Source: Rhizopus arrhizus (taxonomy: Eukaryota > Mucoromycota > Mucoromycetes > Mucorales > Rhizopodaceae). Taken from it: a stretch of 64,000 nt of DNA. Both the position numbers and the translations under genes were made by a program. Under the pieces are notes generated by a model, which searched no databases, had not been told where the DNA came from, and saw only the letters and a list, made by a program, of their open reading frames with translations. Shown in pieces: positions 36,056-45,424 of this stretch (within the stretch, counting starts at the first letter, position 1; each line of letters starts with the position of its first letter). The stretch spans positions 1,922,001-1,986,000 of the forward strand of contig JAKZZE010000001.1 in the NCBI GenBank assembly GCA_024220505.1, in the 5' to 3' direction.

Positions 36056-36071
36056 GGCTAATCAGCGTTAC
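36056..36071. repeat. Left target-site duplication of LINE insertion
   Basis: The 16-mer ggctaatcagcgttac is repeated perfectly at 36656-36671, exactly 600 nt to the right. Confidence 0.88.
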
Positions 36072-36655
36072 GATTAAAGAATATTTTATTTATCTGAGAA
36101 TTAAAATAACCCAATTGAGCACATAATAATGGAAATTATTGTATTGCCCGGGTCAGTTCAAGAGATGATTAAAGAGCTAAAAAACCTTTTTGATAGGCAA
36201 AAAGGGAAAAAGGATAAAGATGGGAAGATGAAGAAGATACAGTAACAAACGATACGAGATTAATTAGAGCTGAACCAATGCAATAGTTTAGTACCCAGAG
36301 GTGGAATTTCAGGAGCAGTTTTGTCATGGTGGAGGTAATCAAGTTCATGTAGGATTTGGCAAATGATCGGCCATCGAATAAACCACGCTGAATATTTTGA
36401 TCGACGTTGTATAGAAGGTTTCTTCCTTGAAGTAGGCAGGAGATTGAGGAGATAAGATAAAGGGCCAGAGACAGTGCTTGGCATAAGAAGGCGATGATGC
36501 ATATTTAGACAGGTGATAGCATGCGATCGAGTGAGCAGTTCATGAGGGTGGTAGATACATGGTTTGGGACGGCCACCAGGCAACCAGCCCATACGCCAAC
36601 GAATTAATCGGCTACGTTCAATGTATGACATCGGTAACCAGAGGATGGGATCCAC
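36072..36655 (-). mobile_element. 5'-truncated non-LTR (LINE) retrotransposon fragment
   Basis: A 584-bp insert lies between perfect 16-bp direct repeats, the structure left by target-primed reverse transcription. On the minus strand an open frame (36655-36260, about 131 codons) starts at the very first base after the repeat with no ATG, as expected for a 5' truncation. It runs to a natural stop. The protein has the Cys/His-bearing C-terminal tail of fungal LINE ORF2 products: IRWRMGWLPGGRPKPCIYH, HAITCLNMHHRL, WPIICQILHELDYLHHDK. Below 36260 is about 190 bp of 3' UTR that ends AATAAAATATTC just before the repeat, without a long poly-A. The element class is assigned from memory of the tail motif; the insertion structure is read directly. 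Confidence 0.75.
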
Positions 36656-36671
36656 GGCTAATCAGCGTTAC
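36656..36671. repeat. Right target-site duplication of LINE insertion
   Basis: Perfect copy of the 16-mer at 36056-36071. It abuts the truncated 5' end of the minus-strand ORF. Confidence 0.88.
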
Positions 36672-36902
36672 AGTAGGGCTGGTAAATTTTGTCGGTTTGA
36701 AGAAAATAAACTTCGTTTAGCAAAAAACAAACGTCGTTTCCAGAAAAATAAATGTCACTAACCTAAATGAAATTTTCGTTTAGAACATTTATTGTTTTCG
36801 CTTTGTACTTGTTTTAATGCAATGCCTGTATTACATGACCTAAGCGATAACCTAGGTGGTGAATTTTTTGTGATTTTCCTACTTTTGTTCTACATAAGAT
36901 GA

Positions 36903-37990
36903 TCAGTCTAAAGGATATTTTCTGGTGAAAAGGCTAGGGCGTTTGCCAGTCTTTTTCAAACCATTTAGGATCTTGAGAAAATTCAATACGGCTGCTTGAT
37001 CGCGATTCCAAAGTCTTCTTTTTATTCTTGTGGTTTATTGTTTAAGACATGAGAGGCTCTTACACTTAGTACTGCATTAGTTACCAAGAATTAATTTAGT
37101 TTTTTTTTTTTTTTTTTTTTTTTTTCCTCTTTGGATTACCTCAGCAAACCATTGCATAGCACGTCCGGCTTCTTTTTCCGTTGGTAAGGGCGAGGATTTG
37201 GCACGGTTTTGAATTTTTCTAATTCATTTTCACAAGTTGGACAATGGGAAGATGTTTTGTATTCATTGATTAAGTAGACAACAAGCCCGTTCTTCTTTAA
37301 CATCCTGATTAACCCCTTGTTTCTTGTCGGCTCTTGATACTTGACATTAGGGGCGGACCATTCTCCAAAAACTAAGACAGCATCTTGACCAAACTTTGTT
37401 TTTAAGCTACGCACCAATTTTTGATCATTCTGGTCAAAGAAGAATTTACTTGAAAACTTCAATTTTCGAAAAGGTAAAAGTTGTAGCTTTTCTAATGCTG
37501 TACTGATGGTCTTTTTGTAATTGCTTTGCTGTGGTTGTCTACACATCTCTTTTGCCAGTCTTAGAGCTTTGCTTTCCTCACTATTATCTAGTCTTTCTGA
37601 AATATGCTATTGTTGTAGAATTATTTGTAGGTAGGTGGTATACAGTTGAGACTTTACATAGCTATCAGTAGAATAATCCTCAGGTTGAGGTAAAAAACCA
37701 CGGATTCTTGCTATGAACAGATTTTCATAATACAAATTACATTTTTGGTCGACTCGAAAGTCAAATTCGGATTCAGGGAAATATGTTTCTTTAGACTTTG
37801 TTATTTCGTTTCCATAATATTCGTACAAAGTGGCTTTTACTGATGCTCTTGCTTTAATGTACTGCACAAGCTTTTTCAAGTCTACAGAGTTGGATTCAGA
37901 TCTAGAAAGGATTGCTTCAGCTTTCTGGACCACAAAAGGTTGAGTACGTTTTTTAAATATCTAAAGTGCCTTGAACATTTTGAGTGGTTG
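36903..37990 (-). pseudogene. Decayed Fanzor (eukaryotic TnpB-like, IS200/605-type OrfB) gene
   Basis: Fanzors are eukaryotic relatives of TnpB, RNA-guided RuvC nucleases carried by mobile elements. From about 37933 to 37136 a single minus frame is broken by only one TAG (37609-37607). It reads NFRVDQK-like FDFRVDQKCNLYYENLFIARIRGFLPQ, then LPFRKLKFSSKFFFDQ. Next is a RuvC-II-like FGQDAVLVFGEWSAP and a zinc ribbon TSSHCPTCENELEKFK..NPRPYQRK..CNGLL. After an intron or insertion carrying a 20+ nt poly-A, the frame resumes with the second zinc pair (TKCKSLSCL) and the RuvC-III-like RLWNRDQAAVLNFL, ending at a TGA at 36903-36905. A TAA at 37037-37035 interrupts that last piece. The RuvC-I aspartate and the N-terminal half are not visible. 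It is a truncated, inactive copy. Confidence 0.72.
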
Positions 37991-38419
37991 TTTTTGATAA
38001 ATATAAGGGCTTGTTTTTCTTCAGCAGTGCTGGTTTCTTTCATGCAGTACAATGAGCTTACACCATGTAGTAGCTTGCAATAGAATATACTTGTTTTCTA
38101 GATTCACATAGAATAGTAGTTACACATAATAGGTAGGACTCGAGAAGTTATTAGCGTCTGAATGTGTCAAGTTCTTTATGTTTTTTCATCAAATCTCAAT
38201 GATAAATATGGTAAGAACAAATTTGATGAGCATAAAATATTGGACCGTCAACTTGTAATGTCACTGCATAATGATGATACATTCACTGATCAAAATCTCC
38301 ATTAAAGGTCCTTTGCTGAACACAATAAAACTGTTTTAATCATACCAATTTTCGCAAGGTTTATATTTAAAAAGGTATGTATTATGAAAATATTATAGTA
38401 TGATTTTAAAAGCATGTTC
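37991..38419. other. Spacer between two element relics
   Basis: About 430 nt of AT-rich DNA separating the Fanzor and Tc1/mariner relics. No recognisable coding segment and no convincing terminal inverted repeats were found by eye. Confidence 0.5.
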
Positions 38420-39640
38420 ACATGAGTGTTTTATTACAACAGTAGATGATTTGACTAGAGAAGTCATAAAGAACTTGATTACAATCATCAGCACTTCGAC
38501 TCGATAAGTTTTCATTCGACGATGTTTGAACTTTCCTTTAACTATAGCCTAAAGCTGCTCAATTGGGTTGAGCTCTGGCGAACAAGGAGGTAAGTACATT
38601 ACTCTATAACCTCTACTGTCAATTTTGGTTATCATTGGATGAGACTTATGAATAGTACAGTAGTTTATTACAAAATAACTACCCATAAGACTTTCGGCCA
38701 TGTCCATGATATCAAGAAGCTCACTTATAAATCTTACAAAGTGGGCAGTAGTTGTACCTTTGGCTACTGACTTGTTGTTCTCGATGGTATTACTCTCCTC
38801 CACACCAAAGTATTCTATAGTAAGCTCTTCAATAATACTGTCGCCTGCTCTTTGCTCTTTGCCTCCTGCAAGCTTTCTTTCTTTTTTTTTTTTTTTTGTT
38901 TGTTTGTTTGGCTGTCTTCAATGCAGCATCATCAATAAAAACGCAACCCAGATTCGAGCCTTTCCACTTCATGAATCACTCGTACCTAGTTTGCAAGTTA
39001 TTGCCAAAGTTTCTTGTCATAGTGTTGAAGGTTGGCTTCTTTATTGAAATGAGTATGTAGTTTCTCAAGTGGTGGTTCATTTGAGACTTTGAAATCTTCA
39101 AGTCTTCAAACTGCGATTTCAGAGAATCAATAATGTCATCAGCACAAAGTTGTGAGTCTTTTTCTACCTATTTGTTGAATGTGCTGCTCATGCTCAGGAG
39201 TCAGTGAGTTGGGTCGTTTGGTATTTCTTTGCAACTTTTTGTAAACTACCTTCCTAGTTTCTTGATAGTGTTTCCACCAGCGCATAGCAGTACGAGGATT
39301 AATTCCAAATTCCTTTGCATGCAAAGTCACTTTTCTTCTTTCTGTAGAACCCTCGATCATTCGGTCAATAAATATCTCTCTGGTTTGATCGTTGTAGTCT
39401 TTGTAGACGCTGCTTTCTTGACAACTTCTGTAGTCTTTTTTGTTGAATCTTTTGCAGTAGTTTCTTTCTCCGCTTGTTTGAGACTCAGATAGGACTTTTA
39501 GCTCGTTATGGTTTCAAGTATTACGTTTGAATCACTGATTTCAGTTAATACACCTTTCATCGGATCGAAGGCTCTCTCTCCATCCTTATTATAGACATTA
39601 TTGTGTTCGTCTTCATAAAAAATGTATTTTTTGTCATGTT
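38420..39640 (-). pseudogene. Decayed Tc1/mariner-type DDE transposase
   Basis: Minus-strand remains of a Tc1/mariner transposase. The N-terminal half starts near 39640 (KKYIFYEDEHNNVYNK, ERAFDPMKGVL). It includes a helix-turn-helix region at 39360-39140 (KVTLHAKEFGINPRTAMRWWKHYQE). The catalytic half contains GCVFIDDAALKT (first Asp), FVINYCTIHKSHP where the second Asp of the usual DN..IH motif has become Tyr-flanked Asn/Tyr, and the hallmark YLPPCSPELNPIEQL followed by a TAG in place of the expected Trp (near 38549). The frame then continues AIVKGKFKHRRM. Several stops and a 15-nt poly-T insertion at about 38881 confirm decay. Terminal inverted repeats were not identified. Confidence 0.78.
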
Positions 39641-40027
39641 ATTCAGTTGTTGGAGTGAAAGGAAAGAAATAAAGCTTTTACATCCTAGCCGACAATAATC
39701 CCTCAGCAACGCCAATTTGACTCGTCTCAAAAAGACAAAGTAAAATCTTCAAAAGAGACAATCATTTGCTAGCAAACTGTCAAATATTTTCAGATAGTGC
39801 CATTTATTCTTAGGTAACCGCCATTTATTTTTTGAGAACAGACAAAATTTACCAGCTGCACTGTTTAACAAATAATAGTTGTTTACGTCTATATATGACG
39901 CAACGACTCTTATGGCAAGTAAAAGAATATAACGTCTTCCTTAGTGAATCGCTGCAAAAAGATAAATACGAACATATTTATTTGGTTTTTTGTATATACG
40001 TAATAAAAGCATATGCATAATCCGGCT
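39641..40027. other. Intergenic, no supported gene
   Basis: 387 nt between the transposase relic and the 3' end of the chitin synthase. It contains a 62-codon unsupported open frame. Nothing else is seen. Confidence 0.6.
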
Positions 40028-43000
40028 TTAATGTCCGTAAAAGACGTTAGGATGAATTCTAGCGTGCAGCTGCTTTTCTCTTACGATATTCATCTCATGT
40101 CTGTGCCACTCATCAAACCTTTTCATAACAATACCTGAGCTATCAAATTCACCTTCGCGTTTGCTGTGATCTTCCTTCTTTTCTCCTCCATCCACAAGTC
40201 GAGTTTGACCCCAAGAAAAATCATCAAAATGCCAGTATGCATACGCTGGTAAAACAAAGTTCCAAATAGGTAAAGATAAAAGATAAACACACATCCAACC
40301 AATGTAAACCATTTTACGCGTTGTGAGAGAAATCAAGACAGCTGGTAAGCCCAAGATGGCCGCCAAAAGAACTAAGGGAATAATGGGCACAGGAGTAACA
40401 AAGAAAGATATGACAATAAGATATAAAGTGAATAAGATAGCTGCTGGAAGTACAGCAGTACCAATGAGTTCCATAAAGACAATAAATTGCATAGAGAAAC
40501 AAAAAGTACCACAGAGGTCACGGATGAGTAAAAGCTCCAAGAGGTTGTGCACAGTCGAATTGATCCACCTTCTTCTTTGTGATAAAAGAACTGGAAATGT
40601 ATCAGGAACAACAGTTTTGCAGATCTATAGAGAAAAATGAGATATAAAATAAGATAAAAAAAGAACAAAACTTACAGCTTGAGGTACGAATACCATCTTT
40701 CTTTTGGGAAATGTTCGAAGCATAAGCGTGGTTAGATATCGATCTTCTCCCAAAAGTAGTAAATTCTTTTTATGCAATGTATCAACTACATTTTCGCAAT
40801 ACATCTCAACGATATTAGAAGAACAAAAAATAGGAACAATACGGTCACCTTTTCTCGCAACAATACGGTACATACAGAAGCATCCAGGTAAACAAGTAAC
40901 ACCACCAAAAATAGACTCAAACGCTTTACTCATATGATGAGAGATATAGTATTCAAACACTGCAAGCAGAAAAAGAAGCCTATTTTAGCGTTTTTCTTCT
41001 TCATGTACACATATAGTAAAATTACCTTGGATAGCAGTTACCCAACTGTCACCTTTATTCGCAATCTTTGTTTCACCACATAAACCCATAATGTATGGAT
41101 CTCTCGACATACAAGCAATCATTCTTGCTAATGAATCAGGGTAAATCTTTGTGTCTGCATCAACCTAAATGAAGCAATTAAAGTAATATTAAGAATCATG
41201 AGTCTTCTATTTTTATTTTTTACCTACCATTAAGCAAGTTTCAAAACGTCCTGGATGATGCCCTGTGACCTTTATAATGGCTTTAGAAAGCTGGTATTCT
41301 AATTCACACATTCTATCCCCATAAAATATCTTTTGCATTGTATTCATCAAAATTACTTGGCTGTCTCTTTTTCCTCTGTTTCCTGGCTTCTTTTCCTTTG
41401 CTTCTGCCTCGGTACCACATTTAACAATAACCACCATAGGCACACGCTGTTGTTTTTCTTCAGGAGTAAATGGAAAACGGGCATCATCAGAATCGGTGTA
41501 CTTGTAATAGCCTGCATATACTTTGGCCTTATTATGCCGCTTAACACCATCAGAAATAGCTACATAAGAATAAGGCTGCGCTTTTTCCTTTGGTACCAGC
41601 TCATCTTTCATCATAGACAGGACAATGTCTGGTGTTGACTTTCCGTTTCCAGATCCCGTAATGATACCATCACAAATAACTAAAAGCATCTTGTGTGAAC
41701 TAGGATAATCTGCGTTTGCCAAGGAATCCAGTGTTGTGCGGAGGCCTTCTTCCCCTTCAGAGTAACAAGTAACAACCATTAAGGTATGAATTAAGTTGAA
41801 GTTGAAGTTATATTCTTTAATCGCTTGCATATTAGCAACAGATTCTACAGCAGGAACACCTGGTTCAAAGTTCTTATAAAATCGTGTACTCAGGGTGTAA
41901 GGGATATGTGGCGATTCACTATAATCCTCAGAAAAGCCCATCGATCCAAGCTTTCTTGAGCCATTGGCTATCATTGGTGAGTTGGGCTGACTGAAACGAG
42001 ACTTTGAAGGGAAAAAACGGTGCTTGTGAACAGAAGAGATTTTAGGTGCGGGTGATGGAGGAACAGAATATTCGCTTTGTGGGGGCTTTAATTCACTTGA
42101 CGACGGTTCTTCAGGCAGACAGACGATACTATTATTTCTGGGATAATGCATGTCTTCTACATTGTTCATTTCCCATTCAAGTACTTGTTCTTGTCTCTTT
42201 TTTCTATCCTCATCTGTCTCCTCTCGGATGGTTCCAAGGTTCCAGGAAATGAACCAGCCAAATACAAGCGCCAGCAAGAAACGTATCAAGACAACACCAA
42301 GAATAACAGCGAGTGAAAGCCATAAGGTAATATCAGAAAGGAGACAACCGGTTGATCTTGTGTCTACAACACCTACTTTGAGTATGTCTGTTAAACATTT
42401 ACCAAGTTTTAAGCGATCAGATGTTGTACTAAGCCAGTAGGTGGCATCTCGCCCAATGAATGCACTCCCAGGTCCTACAATTTGAGCAATTTGAATAGGT
42501 AATGGGATATTGGGAGTCAAATAACGTAAGCGAGATAAATCAAGCACATTTCTATATTATAGGTAGACTATAAATATATTTTTCAAAATATCTTTATATG
42601 CCGTACCCATTGAATACCATAAGACTTGTCCCTGCTTCATGAATATCTTTCCAATCATAATAAACATCTCCTACAACGTTCAGTGTTTTTAAAGCTGTAC
42701 GTGCTTTCATACTAACGTGACATCCATCCCTTTGAGGGTTATCCAGTGGACTAAGTTTTGGGCTATACCTGTCTAAAGAAACACAAGGAAAGTAATTGAC
42801 TACATTTCCTTGATTATCATCCGACAAAATAGGCTTCAAGACATCTTTACAGTTGTAATTCACTGTTTGAAACATAAACGACAGATCTTTTCCTCCAACA
42901 TCTAATTCGCGAAGGTCTCCGCTGATGGGCATACCTACTACAGGTGTTGGATGTACAAATGTTTTCAGATCAAATGCCCTTCCGGATATAACAATATGAT

Positions 43001-43632
43001 CATCCTTTACTCCAGTTGGAAGTATTCTATTTGGAGCAATTCCGCACAGCGTAGCGTTAAATCCAAAGGTCAAAAAACCAACAAGTGCACAAAGGAAAAC
43101 AATAATTATAACCAACGAAACTTTTTCACGCCAGATTTGCTGCATGCTTTTATCTTTGATACCTAGTAGTCGTAAAAAAAAATGATTAGTTTACATGAGA
43201 CAATGATTATAATAGAAACATACCGCAAGCTTTTAATAGAAAAGGAGGTGTCCAACAAGTTAAAATCCAAGTAGAAGTGACCCAGCAAGAGGGTCTTGTT
43301 TTCTTCTTTTTTGCTTTTACTTCGCCTTGCTCCTTATTCTTTTCTATATCAATGTCTATAGTGTTTAAATAACGAGCCCTTTGTAGGTCTTCAGGTCTTT
43401 GAGGTCGGTTTGGTCTTGTATCAGTTGGAAGCTCAGAAAGCTTGCGAGACCTTGCTGTCAATGTCCTTTTGAGTGATTGGGTGTTGTTTGATTGTAATGG
43501 CATCCCATGTATCAAATTCTCTTCCGCGTTCATCTGATCCAGCAGATTTAATTCTGGTGACAACTTTTCTTCTACATCATCAATTGGTGGTGGTTTTTCC
43601 TCTTTATTTTGCTGATTTCCTGATGGATACAT
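40028..43632 (-). CDS. CHS: Chitin synthase, class IV-like (cytochrome b5-like domain, no myosin motor)
   Basis: Plasma-membrane processive GT2 glycosyltransferase making cell-wall chitin from UDP-GlcNAc. Six exons (43632-43224, 43162-42607, 42551-41228, 41164-41026, 40959-40676, 40624-40028) join in phase to 1102 residues. The N-terminal tail is Pro/Ser-rich. Membrane-entry motif [18 protein letters not shown] and a TM segment [19 protein letters not shown] follow. Then comes a cytochrome b5-like segment ([14 protein letters not shown]) and two fused TMs ([22 protein letters not shown]). Catalytic motifs: [15 protein letters not shown] (about 764, spanning an exon start), [13 protein letters not shown] (EDR) and SQRRRW (about 919-924, right after an intron). 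A C-terminal cluster of TMs ends [12 protein letters not shown]. There is no myosin domain, so it is not class V/VII. Confidence 0.95.
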
Positions 43633-44350
43633 TTTGTGAGTATATAAAAAAGAGTTAAACAAGACACGAAACTAAATGCATAAATAGACTTTGTTTAAAA
43701 AAGCAGCATCGATGAATTTTACGATTAATCAAATCGTCGAGCATTCTTTGGTAGCGTTCATTTTAAAATCTTTTGTTTCTAGTAACGAGAATGAAACTAG
43801 AGACTTTTTTCGGTATATAAAAAGAAGGGGAAAAGGGGGTGTTGTTATTTGTGATTTGGCTTATACAAAGTTGTGCTCAGGCAGTCGATCATTGGACCTG
43901 CAGTTGCCCTTCCAACAAACATTCTTTCAAATAAAGGCCCGGTAACATGTGACGGTTTGTAAAGCTCCTATTGTTTACGGCTTAGAATATTTAAATATTA
44001 TTTTATAAGTGAGAAAAACTTGTACTTGGCACAATATAGATTTTATATTAAAATAATTTTGTTGAGGCGTTAAGAAAAAAAAAAAAAAAAAAAAAAAAAG
44101 ATTATAGCCCATTGTCTATCATGGCATTTCTAAGCTTTTCTATTAGTAAGAAATTGTTGTTTTTATTAAGTTTGTAAGTGCTGTGATTAATTGATTTTAT
44201 TCATTCAATGGTATCAAGAAACATCTTCGTGCTCCAAAATATAATAATCCTGCTAAAACAAATTATCTTTATGCAGTCCAATGAAAATAGGAGGGTTTGA
44301 AATAATTTTTACTTTTTTTTTTGTTTTGTGCTTACACTTTTTTTTTAAGT
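43633..44350. other. Divergent intergenic region between chitin synthase and U1A-like gene
   Basis: 718 nt holding both promoters. An 84-codon plus-strand open frame (43691-43945) overlaps the presumed chitin synthase 5' UTR and has no recognisable features. A 25-nt poly-A tract lies at 44075-44099. Confidence 0.6.
44075..44099. repeat. Poly-A tract (25 nt)
   Basis: Uninterrupted run of A in the divergent intergenic region, about 250 nt before the U1A-like ATG. Confidence 0.9.
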
Positions 44351-45371
44351 ATGACACAACCACCAACAGGATCAGTGCCACCTTTAGGTTTTAATAGACC
44401 TCCCCCAACGTTCCCTGTAGGAACATCTGGATTTACCAATGCTCCACCACCTGCCGGTTTCCCTAATCCAGCCTTGTCTTCTGCTGCTCCTGCTCCTTTC
44501 GCTAGTGCCGCACCACCAGCTCCTCAACCGAAAACAAATAACGGTATTCCTGTAGACAAACAACCTTTAAATACTACCCCCAGTTGTACAGTATATGTCA
44601 GCAATTTAAATGAAAAAGTTAAATTAGATGGTATATAAAAAAGAACGATAAAAAATTTTTATGTATTAATCGCGTTTCAATATGTAGTACTGAAGAACTC
44701 TTTGCGCACTTTATTTAAACAATTTGGAGAGGTATTGGATGTTGTAGCGCATAAAAATATTCGTATGCGTGGACAAGCTTTCGTCGCATACCCAGACCAA
44801 GAGAGTGCAGAAAAGGCAATCAAAGAATTGCAACACTTTGTGCTTTATGATAAACCAATGGTAGTGCAATATGCTCGCAATAAATCAGACGTACATGCAA
44901 AGAAAGATGGCGATTATGAAACTCACTATAAAATGAGATTAGCTCGAAAGGAGGAAGTATCTAAGATGCCTCTTCCTGGATCTCACAAGCCTACTTTTAG
45001 AGCAGGCAAAACAGCTAGTAAATCTAAAGGTAGTATTTATACTTTCATATCCCTTTTCTTTTTTATTTATAAAATAATTTCTAGTCAAAGGCTCAAACTA
45101 CAATCCAACAGCTCATATTCCTGACGAATATTTGCCTCCCAACAATATTCTGTTCTTACAAGGCCTACCGGAAACCATTACTCAACAACATCTTACTGAC
45201 TTATTCCAACGCTATTCAGGATTTAAAGAAGTACGTATGGTTCCAGCCAAGAAATCAATTGCATTTGTTGAATATGAAAATGAAATACAATCTGCAGTCG
45301 CCAGAGCAGAGTTATCTGGTCACTCCCTTGGTGCAGATCATATCATGAAAGTTACTTTTGCAAGAAAATAA
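44351..45371 (+). CDS. U1A/U2B''-type snRNP protein (two RRMs)
   Basis: Spliceosomal RNA-binding protein of the U1A/U2B'' (SNF) family, binding stem-loops of U1 and/or U2 snRNA. Three exons (44351-44630, 44688-45029, 45085-45371) give 302 residues. A ~75-residue Pro/Ala-rich N-terminal extension precedes the first RRM. RRM1: RNP2 VYVSNL, then KNSLRTLFKQFGEVLDVVAHK and RNP1 MRGQAFVAY (first intron splits the loop after KLD). The linker is basic (KMRLARKEEV). RRM2: RNP2 LFLQGLP, ending KSIAFVEYENEIQSAVAR. One gene serving both snRNPs is common outside animals. An upstream ATG at 44321 would add a hydrophobic stretch, so I chose 44351. The stop is 53 nt from the convergent ASH-repeat gene. Confidence 0.88.
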
Positions 45372-45424
45372 AACGGAAAAATTATGTAAAATAGAGAGAA
45401 TAAACAAGAACACACAAAGATTTA

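Noticed and set aside
43691..43945. 84-codon plus-strand open frame upstream of chitin synthase
   Set aside because: No recognisable features; it overlaps the presumed promoter and 5' UTR of the minus-strand gene.
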